Part shown: positions 56,802 through 64,000 of the stretch, one piece after another
Position numbering within the stretch: the stretch's first letter is position 1
Layout: each line of letters starts with the position of its first letter
Source: Acidobacteriota bacterium
GTDB lineage: Bacteria > Acidobacteriota > Thermoanaerobaculia > Gp7-AA8
NCBI GenBank assembly: GCA_019244185.1
Contig: JAFATB010000002.1
Span: forward strand, 1-64,000
Reading direction: 5' to 3'
DNA: 64,000 nucleotides
Notes under the pieces: model-generated
What the model saw: the letters and a program-made list of their open reading frames with translations, nothing else
Database searches by the model: none
Told to the model about the DNA's origin: nothing
Made by a program: the position numbers and the translations under genes

Positions 56802-59252
56802 ATGACGACCCTCGTGACCCGTATCGTGATGACCGCCGCGGCGGCCGCGCTTCTCGCGGCACCGGCGACGCGGCTCCGCGCGCAGGAGACGCAGCAGACC
56901 ACCACTACCCAGGCGACGCCCTCCGATCAGAAGAAGACCGCCGAGGAGGAGAAGAAGGCGAAGATGGCGGAAGAGATCGTCGTCACCGCACGCAAGCGCG
57001 AGGAGACGGTGCAGACGGTGCCGATCTCCGTCGCCGCGCCGACGGAAACGGAGCTGCGCGACCGCGGCGCGGAGACGATCGAAGACGTCTCCGCGAATGT
57101 CGCCGGCTTCACGGTGCAGAACCTCGGCCCCGGCCAGAGTCAGGTCGCGATGCGCGGCGTGTCCGCGGGACAGATCGTCCGCGACCAGCCGGGCGTGAAA
57201 GAGCAGGTCGGCGTCTACCTCGACGAGTCGGTCATCTCGCTCTCGCTCTTCACGCCCGACATCGATCTCTTCGATCTCTCGCGCATCGAAGTGCTGCGCG
57301 GGCCGCAAGGCACGCTGTTCGGCTCCGGCTCGCTCTCGGGCACCGTCCGCTACATCACCAACCAGCCGCAGCTCGGCGTCTCGGAGAACGTCGGCGAACT
57401 CACGGTGGCGTCGAACGGCGGCTCCGTCGGCGGCAGCGCGAAAGCAGCCGTCAACGCGCCGCTCGGCGACAACGCGGCCCTGCGCGTCGCGGCGTACTAC
57501 ACGAAGTACGAGGGCTTCATCGACGCCGTGCAGCCGAATCTCAGCGTGAACGACGACGTCAACGACGGCTACCGCGCCGGTGCGCGCGTCGCGATCAAGT
57601 TCCAGCCGTCGGCCGCGCTGTCGATCACGCCGCGCATCCTCTATCAGAAGGTCAACTCGAACGGCTGGAACCGCGTCGACGTCTTCAACATCCTCGCGAA
57701 TCCGTTCACGACGACGCGCCCCGCGGTGCACCTCGGCGAGCGCGAACAGTTCACGCAGTTCCAGGAACCGTACGACGACAAGTTCCTCCTCGGCGACGTC
57801 AACCTGACTTACGACCTCGGCAACAACCGCAGCCTCACCTCGATCACGTCGTACTCCGACCGCGACATCGACGTCGTGCGTGATGCGACGGCGCTCACCG
57901 CGAGCATCACCGGCGGCTCGATCGGCTTACCGGCGAACATCTACACGCTCGACGCGCCGCTCGACGACGCCACGAAAGCGAAGGCGTTCACGCAGGAAGT
58001 GCGTCTCGCCGGCAGCACGCCGAAGCTGCAGTGGCTCGCCGGCGCGTTCTACAGCCACGTGAACCGCGGCTACGGCCAGAGCCTCCTCGTCAGCGGCTTC
58101 GAAACGCTCTCCGGCATTCCGACCGCGGGCACGCACGGCGCCGCGCGCGACGTGCTCTTCTTCTCGGATCTCGACTATCGCTTCAAGCAGTACGCGCTCT
58201 TCGGCGAGGCGACGTACAGCGTCAATCCGAGGCTCGACGTCACCGGCGGACTGCGCGCGTACAACTACCGCGAGAACCGCACGCAGACCTTCGACGGCAT
58301 CTTCGCCGATCCGGGCACGACGCGCGGTACCTCGAAGGCGAAAGGCGTCGCGCCGCGCGTGATTCTCGGCTACAAGCTGAGCGACAACACGCGCCTCAAT
58401 GCGCAGATCTCGAAAGGCTTCCGCCTTGGCGGCATCAACGATCCGCTGAACGTGCCGCTCTGCACCGCGCAGGACCTCGTCACCTTCGGCGGCCGCGACA
58501 CGTGGAAGGACGAGAAGCTGTGGAACTACGAGGTCGGCTCGAAGTCGACGTTCCTGGGCGGACGCGGCTCGTTCAACGCTGCCGCGTTCTACATGGACAT
58601 TCGCGACCTGCAGGCGACGGTGACCGCGGGCTCGTGCTCGTCGCGCGTCATCTTCAACGTGCCGAAGGCGCGCAGCGAAGGCGTGGAGACGGAGTTCGAG
58701 GTCGCGCCGAACGATCGCTTCGACTTCGCGATCTCCGCGAGTCACATCCGCTCGCGGCTCGAGTCGACGCTGACGTCGACCGACGCGGCGGGCCACGTGA
58801 GCATCGTGGCCGGCATCGAGAAGGGCAACCGGCTGCCGACCGTGCCGGAGTTCCAGGCCGCGGCCGCGGCGACGTTCCACTGGCCGATGCGGCAGGGGAT
58901 GGCCGGCTATCTCACCGGCGCGTACCAGCACGTCGGCGACCGCTTCACGCAGATCGGCGACCAGGCCGCGGGATTCGGAACGGTCAACTTGTTGTCTTTC
59001 TCGCCGAACAACATCGGCGGCCCGTTCACGCAGTCGACGTTCACGTTCGATCCGAAGCTGCCCGCGTACGACCTGCTCAACCTCCGCATCGGCGTGCTCC
59101 GCAACCGCTGGGACACGGCGCTGTTCGTGAACAACGTGACCGACGAGCGGGCGTTGCTCGCGCTCGATCAGGAGCGCGGCACGCGGGCGCGCGTCAGCTA
59201 CCTCACGAACCCGCCGCGCACGTACGGCATCAGCACGCGCGTGACGTTCTGA
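56802..59252 (+). CDS. TonB-dependent outer-membrane receptor (FecA/sphingomonad-like type)
   Basis: 816 residues with a signal peptide (about 1-27, ending RLRAQE) and no carboxypeptidase-like domain. The TonB-box region EEIVVTARKREETVQTVP, plug segments (FTVQNLGPGQSQVAMRGVS; DLSRIEVLRGPQGTLFGSG; GTVRYITNQP) and a barrel ending TYGISTRVTF with terminal Phe are standard. Such receptors take up siderophores, vitamin B12 or glycans; the ligand is unknown. The adjacent S41 peptidase, AraC regulator and aminotransferase lie on the other strand and offer no clear link. Distinct in type from the 20034 receptor. Confidence 0.92.
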   Translation: MTTLVTRIVMTAAAAALLAAPATRLRAQETQQTTTTQATPSDQKKTAEEEKKAKMAEEIVVTARKREETVQTVPISVAAPTETELRDRGAETIEDVSANVAGFTVQNLGPGQSQVAMRGVSAGQIVRDQPGVKEQVGVYLDESVISLSLFTPDIDLFDLSRIEVLRGPQGTLFGSGSLSGTVRYITNQPQLGVSENVGELTVASNGGSVGGSAKAAVNAPLGDNAALRVAAYYTKYEGFIDAVQPNLSVNDDVNDGYRAGARVAIKFQPSAALSITPRILYQKVNSNGWNRVDVFNILANPFTTTRPAVHLGEREQFTQFQEPYDDKFLLGDVNLTYDLGNNRSLTSITSYSDRDIDVVRDATALTASITGGSIGLPANIYTLDAPLDDATKAKAFTQEVRLAGSTPKLQWLAGAFYSHVNRGYGQSLLVSGFETLSGIPTAGTHGAARDVLFFSDLDYRFKQYALFGEATYSVNPRLDVTGGLRAYNYRENRTQTFDGIFADPGTTRGTSKAKGVAPRVILGYKLSDNTRLNAQISKGFRLGGINDPLNVPLCTAQDLVTFGGRDTWKDEKLWNYEVGSKSTFLGGRGSFNAAAFYMDIRDLQATVTAGSCSSRVIFNVPKARSEGVETEFEVAPNDRFDFAISASHIRSRLESTLTSTDAAGHVSIVAGIEKGNRLPTVPEFQAAAAATFHWPMRQGMAGYLTGAYQHVGDRFTQIGDQAAGFGTVNLLSFSPNNIGGPFTQSTFTFDPKLPAYDLLNLRIGVLRNRWDTALFVNNVTDERALLALDQERGTRARVSYLTNPPRTYGISTRVTF

Positions 59253-59259
59253 CGTTCGA

Positions 59260-60531
59260 TCATCGCGGCGGCGCGGGAGACTGCGCCGCCGCGTCATCGC
59301 GCGCGAAACGCTCGACGCCGCGGTCGCTGTGCTCGATGACGAGCGTCGTGCCGTCGAAGCGCAGATGCAGCCATTCGCGTCCTTCGGGGCGGAACGCGCC
59401 GTCGGTCAGCGCGAGCAGCGCGCGCTCGGCACCGCGATCGCGCGAGTAGAAAAGCCGTTCGCCTTGCGCGCGCAACGTGACGGTACCGTACGTGCCGGCG
59501 AGGCGCGCGACGTCGATCGGCTGATCCGACAACGGCACGAGCAGCCACGCGAGCTCGCGTTTGTAGTCGCTCTCCGGCGTCTTCGCGAGCAGCGTTTCGA
59601 GCGCGCGGCGATAAGCGACGTCGAACGCATCGATTGACGACGTCGCGATGCCGGGCTGCACGCCGGTGCCGTCCCACGACTTGTCCGATTCCGGCGCCAT
59701 CGCATGCGCGACCGGGATGAAGACGGCGAACGTGTCGTTGATGCGACGGTAGCGTCCCGCGTTCGCGCCGCCGCGCGTCGGCTCGCCGATCACGATCGCA
59801 CGCCCGCGTTGCTGCAGCGCGAACGCGAATGCCTCGGCCGCGGAGAACGTGCCGCGCGAGGTGAGGACGTAGACGTCGCTGCCGAGGATGCGCGGACCGG
59901 GGACGTAGGCAAGCGTGCGATCTTCCGTGAGGTGCGGCTCGGTGCGGCGGAGCGTGCGACCGATGACGGTGCGTTCGGCGAAGAGATAGCTCGCGAGGAA
60001 GTTCACCATATCGCCGCTGCCGCCGCTGTTCTGACGCAGATCGATGAGGATCGCGCCCGCATCCGCGAGCATGCGCATCGCCGCAGCCGCGGTGTCTCCC
60101 GCGTATTCGGGCGGCGGAAAGGAGTCGAGCGTGAGCAGGCCGACGTTGCCGGAGAGCCGCTCGACGCGCACGAAGTCGTACGCGCGGCGGCGAAGATCGG
60201 GAAGCCACGGCGGCTCGGTCTGCGCGGGCGTGGTGTTGTTCGTCGAAGGCGCCGGCGGTTCCGGCGCGCGTACGACGACTTCGAGATGCTCATCGTGCGC
60301 GAGGCGACGCAGCTCGTTCGTGAGCGTCGTGGCGAGCGTCTGCGGATCGTTGATCGCGTCGTAGGCACCGGCGGCGAGATGCTGCCGCAGCGTCGCCGCG
60401 ATCTGATGCGCGGACGCTTCGAAGACGTAGCTTTCGTCGACGAGCCGTGCGACGCCTTCGACGGTGTCGGTGCGCAACGCGGGAGCAAGCGTCGTCGTCG
60501 TCGCAAGCAGCAGCAGCGGAACGAGATTCAT
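59260..60531 (-). CDS. S41-family (tail-specific/C-terminal processing) peptidase
   Basis: 423-residue exported serine peptidase: signal sequence (about 1-18), an N-terminal helical domain (VDESYVFEASAHQIAATLRQHLAAG) as in the retinol-binding-protein-like S41 branch, then the catalytic core VGLLTLDSF, AILIDLRQNSGGSGDMVNFLASYL, and SRGTFSAAEAFAFALQ with the probable nucleophile Ser in TFSAAE. No PDZ domain is evident. The last ~100 residues are a beta-rich extension. It ends 8 bases from the convergent TonB receptor gene. Confidence 0.87.
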   Translation of the reverse strand: MNLVPLLLLATTTTLAPALRTDTVEGVARLVDESYVFEASAHQIAATLRQHLAAGAYDAINDPQTLATTLTNELRRLAHDEHLEVVVRAPEPPAPSTNNTTPAQTEPPWLPDLRRRAYDFVRVERLSGNVGLLTLDSFPPPEYAGDTAAAAMRMLADAGAILIDLRQNSGGSGDMVNFLASYLFAERTVIGRTLRRTEPHLTEDRTLAYVPGPRILGSDVYVLTSRGTFSAAEAFAFALQQRGRAIVIGEPTRGGANAGRYRRINDTFAVFIPVAHAMAPESDKSWDGTGVQPGIATSSIDAFDVAYRRALETLLAKTPESDYKRELAWLLVPLSDQPIDVARLAGTYGTVTLRAQGERLFYSRDRGAERALLALTDGAFRPEGREWLHLRFDGTTLVIEHSDRGVERFARDDAAAQSPAPPR

Positions 60532-60553
60532 GCGCGCGAAGATCGCGCGAACG

Positions 60554-61363
60554 TCAGCGGCTGGTCTTGAACGGATTTGACATCAACCGCCGGAACGCGG
60601 CGGGGGAGAGGCCGAGCTCCACGCGGAAGACGCGCGTGAGATGGCTCTGATCCGCGAACCCGCACGCGAGCGCCGCGTCGGCGATCGGCACGTTCGTCGA
60701 CGTTAGCAACGCCGCGGCACGTCGCGCGCGCACGCGGCGCAAATGCTCGCCCATCGTCGTGCCGCGATAGCGGCGAAACGCGCGCGCGAGATACGCGGGA
60801 TCGACGCCGCACTCGCGCGCGACGTTCGCGAGACGCAGCGGTCCGCGTGCAGATTCGAGCAACGCTAGCGCACGGCGCACGCAGCGCGCGGGCACGACGT
60901 CGCCGCGATCTTCGCGTGCGAGCGCGTCGTGCAGTTCGATCAGCAGCTCCTGCATCGTCGCGTGCTCGTCGTCGCCGCCGATGCGGAACGCGCGATAGAG
61001 CCGCAGCAGCACGCGCGCGGGCGCGCCGCCGTGCACGATCGACCACGAGCGCGGCTCCCGCTCGACGAGCTCGCGCAACGCCGGCGCGAGACTCACGAAG
61101 AGCGATCGGTTGCCGTGCGCGCCGATGCGGTCTTCGTGCGCGACGCCGGCCGGCATCACCACGACGCTCATGCTCGTGACGCGATCGCCGCGCGCGCCGA
61201 CCTGCTCGTCGAAGCCGCCCGTCAGCGCGAGCGAGACGTAGGCGTGTTCATGCGCGTGCGCCGCGTAATGCGCGTTCGCGCGATGCTCGAGCTCCGCCAC
61301 GGAAAAGGATTCGCCCGCGACGACCGCGCGCTGCACCCCAAGCGCCGCGGGCGCGCCGTTCAT
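60554..61363 (-). CDS. AraC-family transcriptional regulator
   Basis: 269 residues. The N-terminal half is a cupin-like sensing domain with a His-rich strand (HYAAHAHEHAYVSLALTG, MPAGVAHEDRIG). The C-terminal ~100 residues hold two helix-turn-helix motifs: LRLANVARECGVDPAYLARAFRRYRG and the signature IADAALACGFADQSHLTRVFRVELGLSPAAFRR. ATG 61363 overlaps the aminotransferase stop (ATGA), so regulator and enzyme are made from one message, and the regulator may control the operon or a nearby gene. Effector unknown. Confidence 0.92.
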   Translation of the reverse strand: MNGAPAALGVQRAVVAGESFSVAELEHRANAHYAAHAHEHAYVSLALTGGFDEQVGARGDRVTSMSVVVMPAGVAHEDRIGAHGNRSLFVSLAPALRELVEREPRSWSIVHGGAPARVLLRLYRAFRIGGDDEHATMQELLIELHDALAREDRGDVVPARCVRRALALLESARGPLRLANVARECGVDPAYLARAFRRYRGTTMGEHLRRVRARRAAALLTSTNVPIADAALACGFADQSHLTRVFRVELGLSPAAFRRLMSNPFKTSR

Positions 61364-62640
61364 GCGAGTCCGGCGATGGCCGCGCGCACGCGCACGAGCC
61401 CTTCCTCGCAGTCGCGCACCGACACCGCGCCGGCGCTGAGGCGGAACCAGCCATCCTCTTCCTTGGTGCCGAACGCCTGGAACGGCACGACCGCGAAGCC
61501 GGCCTGCTCGAGCAGAAAGCGCCGGATCGCCTCGTTCGTGCCGAAGCGGTCGATGAGATTGAACTGCGCGGAGAGATAGATCGCGCCCTGCGGCGCAATT
61601 GCGTTCACCGGCAAGCCCTCGCGGCGCATCTCCATCAGGCCGTCGTACAGCGTGTCGAGGCGTAGCCGCAGTTCGCGGATCATCGTCTCGTGGTACGACG
61701 CGATCTCGTCTTTTTGGCCGAGGAACGTGGCGACGGCGAGCTGCTCCGCTTTCGGGGACCAGGCGCCGACGTGACCGATGATGTCGCGCATGCGCGCGGT
61801 CACGGCGGGCGGCGCGACGGTCCAGCCGACGCGCAGACCGGTCGCGGCGAGCGCCTTCGAGATGCCGTCGACGAAGATCGTGTACGCGGCCGCCTCGGGC
61901 ACGACCTGCGGCGGCGTCCAGTGGCGGTTCTCGCCGAACGTCAGCATCCAGTAGACCTGATCCCACAGGATGAACAGCGGGCGCTGGCCGGTCGTCGCGC
62001 GTCGTTCGTTCTCTTCGACGGCGAGCGTCGCGATCGCTTCGACTTCGCCGCGGTTCATCACCGTGCCGGTCGGATTGAGCGGCGTGCAGACCGCGAGCAG
62101 CGCGGCCTCGCGCACGTGCGGCCGGATCATCGCCGCGGTCGGCATGAAGTTCGTCTCCGCGCCGACCTTCAGCTCGATCGGACGTCCGCCGCTGAGATAC
62201 GTGTAGTGATTGTTGTTCCACGACGGCGTCGGATAGATCACCGCGTCGCCGCGATCGACGACCGCGGCGTACGCCGCGAAGATGATCGGGCGCGAGCCGC
62301 CGGCGATGAGCGTCGACTCGAGCGGATACTCGAGGCCGAACGATTCCTGAAAGAATGCCAGCACCGCGCGCCGCAGCTCCAGCGTGCCGTCGGACGGCGG
62401 ATAGTTCGTCTGTCCCGCGGCGAGGTTCGCGACGATCTGCGCCTCGAGCGCGCGCGGGATGCGGAACTCCGTCGGCGCGAAGTCGCCGACCGTGAGATTC
62501 GCGACCGAGCGTCCCGACGATGCGTACGCGCGCACCTCGCCGGCGATCTTGAGCACCTCGGAACCGATGAGACCTTGCGCCAGCGACGAGAGCGAGCGGT
62601 CGGAGCAGCGCGTGAGGATGTCGGACGTTGCGTTGGCCAT
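61360..62640 (-). CDS. PLP-dependent class I/II aminotransferase
   Basis: 426-residue fold type I aminotransferase. Clear features are AGGSRPIIFAAYAAVVDRGDAVIYPTPSWNN, LNPTGTV (Asn for PLP ring), DQVYWMLTF (Asp/Tyr) and the Schiff-base lysine in DGISKALAATGLRVGW. The enzyme resembles aspartate aminotransferase-type proteins, but the substrate cannot be fixed: the segment FGENRHWTPP replaces the usual loop. It lies between a HAD phosphatase gene (7 bases upstream) and an overlapping AraC-type regulator gene. Confidence 0.9.
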   Translation of the reverse strand: MANATSDILTRCSDRSLSSLAQGLIGSEVLKIAGEVRAYASSGRSVANLTVGDFAPTEFRIPRALEAQIVANLAAGQTNYPPSDGTLELRRAVLAFFQESFGLEYPLESTLIAGGSRPIIFAAYAAVVDRGDAVIYPTPSWNNNHYTYLSGGRPIELKVGAETNFMPTAAMIRPHVREAALLAVCTPLNPTGTVMNRGEVEAIATLAVEENERRATTGQRPLFILWDQVYWMLTFGENRHWTPPQVVPEAAAYTIFVDGISKALAATGLRVGWTVAPPAVTARMRDIIGHVGAWSPKAEQLAVATFLGQKDEIASYHETMIRELRLRLDTLYDGLMEMRREGLPVNAIAPQGAIYLSAQFNLIDRFGTNEAIRRFLLEQAGFAVVPFQAFGTKEEDGWFRLSAGAVSVRDCEEGLVRVRAAIAGLA

Positions 62641-62647
62641 GCGCCCG

Positions 62648-63361
62648 TCAGCGTACCTGAGCGGCCTGCCCTTGCAAAGCGAGCCAATCGGGAAGCTCGG
62701 CGATCGACTCGAGGCGCGCGAAGGTCTCGTGAATCGTCGACTCGTCGACGTGCTCGTGCGCCCACGTCGCGACGTACGGGATGTGCACCGCGCTCCCGCC
62801 CGCGGCGATGGCGGGGAGGATGTCCGAGCGCAGCGAGTTACCGACCATCAGGAACTCGTCGGGCGCGACGGCGTGGCGGCGCATGATGGTTGCGTACGTC
62901 TGCGCGTTCTTCTCCGACACGATCTCGACGGCGGCGAAGAACTCGCCGATGCCCGAGCGTGCCAGCTTCGACTCCTGGTCGAAGAGGTCGCCCTTGGTTA
63001 ACAGCATTAACCGATGGGAGCGCGACAGCCGCGTCACCGTCTCGCGCACGCCGTCGAGCAGTTGCACGGGCGCCATCAGCATCGTGCGGCCCCAGTCGAT
63101 GATCTGCTGGATCTCGCGTCCGCCGATGCGACCTTCGGTCAGCTCGATGGCCGTCTCGATCATCGACAGCGTGAAGCCTTTGATCCCGTAGCCGAACTGC
63201 GCGAGGTTCTTCGTCTCCGTCGCGAGCAGCCGCGCGCGAACCCAGTCTTCGGGATGGTAGTCGCGCAGCAGTTCCGCGAGCTGGCGCTCGACGGACTGGA
63301 ACATCGTCTCGTTGTGCCAGAGCGTGTCGTCCGCGTCGAACGCGATGAGGCGGAAGGTCAT
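62648..63361 (-). CDS. HAD-superfamily hydrolase
   Basis: 237-residue phosphatase-like protein. Motif I FDADDTLW (nucleophile Asp9, acid/base Asp11), motif II in LLTKGD, the Lys of SKLARSG, and motif IV MVGNSLRSDILPAIAAG are all present, and an alpha-helical C1 cap lies between (about 20-95). It would hydrolyse a small phosphorylated metabolite. ATG 63361 overlaps the stop of a glycosyltransferase gene (ATGA), and the aminotransferase gene follows 7 bases later, so it belongs to a short minus-strand operon. Confidence 0.9.
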   Translation of the reverse strand: MTFRLIAFDADDTLWHNETMFQSVERQLAELLRDYHPEDWVRARLLATETKNLAQFGYGIKGFTLSMIETAIELTEGRIGGREIQQIIDWGRTMLMAPVQLLDGVRETVTRLSRSHRLMLLTKGDLFDQESKLARSGIGEFFAAVEIVSEKNAQTYATIMRRHAVAPDEFLMVGNSLRSDILPAIAAGGSAVHIPYVATWAHEHVDESTIHETFARLESIAELPDWLALQGQAAQVR

Positions 63362-64000
63362 GCGCGGCGATTGTATGCGCGGTGGATCTTCCACAAATCG
63401 CGCAGCGCTTTCAGGAAATCGCCCGACTTGACCTTCGAGCCTTTCACGTCGTGCCACGTCTCGATCGGCAGCTCGTAGATCGCGCGCGCCGCGGCGTCGC
63501 GGCCGCGCTGGCGGACGAAGCGCGCGATGATCTCGACGTCGAAGATCCAGCGCGAGAGGAACGGCTTCGCGAACAGCTCGGGCATCGCGTCCGACATGCG
63601 AAAGAGCTTCGCGCCGCATTGCGTGTCGTAGACCGCGAGGCCGAGGGACGAAGAGATGAGCGTCGCGCCGACGCGGCCGAAATAGTGGCGCGACGGGTTG
63701 CGGCTGATCGAACGGCCGAGGAGGCGGACGCGCGCGGCGAAGACCATCTCGATGCGCGGCAGCGCGGTGAAGACGTCGAGGAACGCGCGCACCTCGGAGA
63801 GCGGCGTCGCGAGATCCGCATCCCAGAAGCCGAAGAAGTCGGGACGGCGCTCCATCGCCGCGAGCATCCCGCGCCGCACCGCTTCCGCCTTGCCGGAGTT
63901 CTGCTCGAGATTCACCACGAAGTAGCGCGAGGGATCTTCGTCATGCAGCGATTCGAGGAGGCGCAGCGTGCCGTCGGTGCTCCCGTCGTTGACGAAGCAG
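63358..64000 (-). CDS. Family 2 glycosyltransferase (dolichyl-phosphate-sugar synthase-like), 5' end outside the window
   Basis: At least 213 residues; the open frame continues to the window edge, so the N-terminus is missing. It begins within the nucleotide-binding region FVNDGSTDGT and continues with VVNLEQNSGKAEAVRRGM, FGFWDADLATPLSEV (the DxD metal site DAD) and GRVGATLISSSLGLAVYDTQCGAKLF, followed by LSRWIFDVEIIARF and KVKSGDFLKALRDLWKI. The D-T-Q-C-G-x-K and W-x-F-D-x-E patterns are typical of polyprenyl/dolichyl-phosphate glucose or mannose synthases. It probably makes a lipid-linked sugar at the inner membrane. Confidence 0.9.
   Translation of the reverse strand, partial: CFVNDGSTDGTLRLLESLHDEDPSRYFVVNLEQNSGKAEAVRRGMLAAMERRPDFFGFWDADLATPLSEVRAFLDVFTALPRIEMVFAARVRLLGRSISRNPSRHYFGRVGATLISSSLGLAVYDTQCGAKLFRMSDAMPELFAKPFLSRWIFDVEIIARFVRQRGRDAAARAIYELPIETWHDVKGSKVKSGDFLKALRDLWKIHRAYNRRA

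Noticed and set aside
1-64000. CRISPR arrays, tRNA, rRNA, integrase or att sites
   Set aside because: No regularly spaced direct repeats, cloverleaf-like sequences with a TTC-containing T arm, rRNA segments or recombinase frames were seen; small RNA genes cannot be excluded without a covariance search.

Overview
The window is a GC-rich (roughly two-thirds G+C), very densely packed stretch of a Gram-negative-type chromosome. Outer-membrane TonB-dependent receptors (one with an N-terminal carboxypeptidase-regulatory-like domain), many lipobox proteins, a class A penicillin-binding protein and ordinary housekeeping genes (aspS, aroB, uvrB, lysA, thyA, folA, clpS/clpA, aat) are present. The mix of Oar-like receptor, sulfatase-fold/TPR protein, D-aminoacylase-like and S41-type proteins would suit an Acidobacteriota-like lineage, but that placement is a low-confidence inference. 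No rRNA, tRNA, CRISPR array, transposase or prophage was seen, and no stretch over 300 bases lacks a gene or pseudogene.

Layout. 1-6901: Kup potassium transporter with an overlapping GNAT-like gene, a divergent cyclopropane-fatty-acyl synthase homologue, then acyl-CoA dehydrogenase and a family 2 glycosyltransferase. 6898-11653 (all minus strand): a putative RiPP cassette (74-residue Cys-containing peptide, MNIO/DUF692 enzyme, small helical partner) directly upstream of clpS-clpA-aat, i.e. the whole leucine/phenylalanine N-degron branch. 11715-17771: SnoaL-like gene, peptidase E, a secreted multi-pass protein, a family 5 solute-binding lipoprotein, and a four-gene unit of lipoprotein, atypical Nramp and two PRC-barrel-like proteins. 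17820-31758: UvrD/PcrA helicase, TonB receptor with a textbook terminator, sulfatase-TPR lipoprotein, SnoaL-like protein, RsbU-type phosphatase, SpmA/SpmB, amino-acid permease, a 40-base-arm inverted repeat and a D-aminoacylase-like lipoprotein. 31755-46796: lysA, thyA-folA, MFS exporter, dioxygenase-like/ECF sigma/FecR operon, TMEM175-like protein, serine hydrolase, gamma-carbonic anhydrase, aspS, aroB, a PAS histidine kinase with a small partner, and PBP1A.

46845-48194 is a decaying or error-rich accessory pocket: a membrane-protein gene with two single-base frameshifts, then an AbrB-type antitoxin and a PIN toxin whose first catalytic Asp is cut off by a one-base deletion. 48222-64000: YfhO-like membrane protein, receiver-only response regulator, uvrB, a methyltransferase-TPR gene overlapping a low-GC DUF4157 (HExxH) gene, a second TonB receptor, S41 peptidase, AraC regulator, aminotransferase, HAD phosphatase and a glycosyltransferase running off the edge.

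Gene expression style: at least fifteen same-strand neighbours overlap by exactly four bases (ATGA or GTGA), several convergent pairs overlap at their 3' ends, and only one clear intrinsic terminator was found. The best candidate for an undescribed system is the MNIO cassette at 10151-11653.
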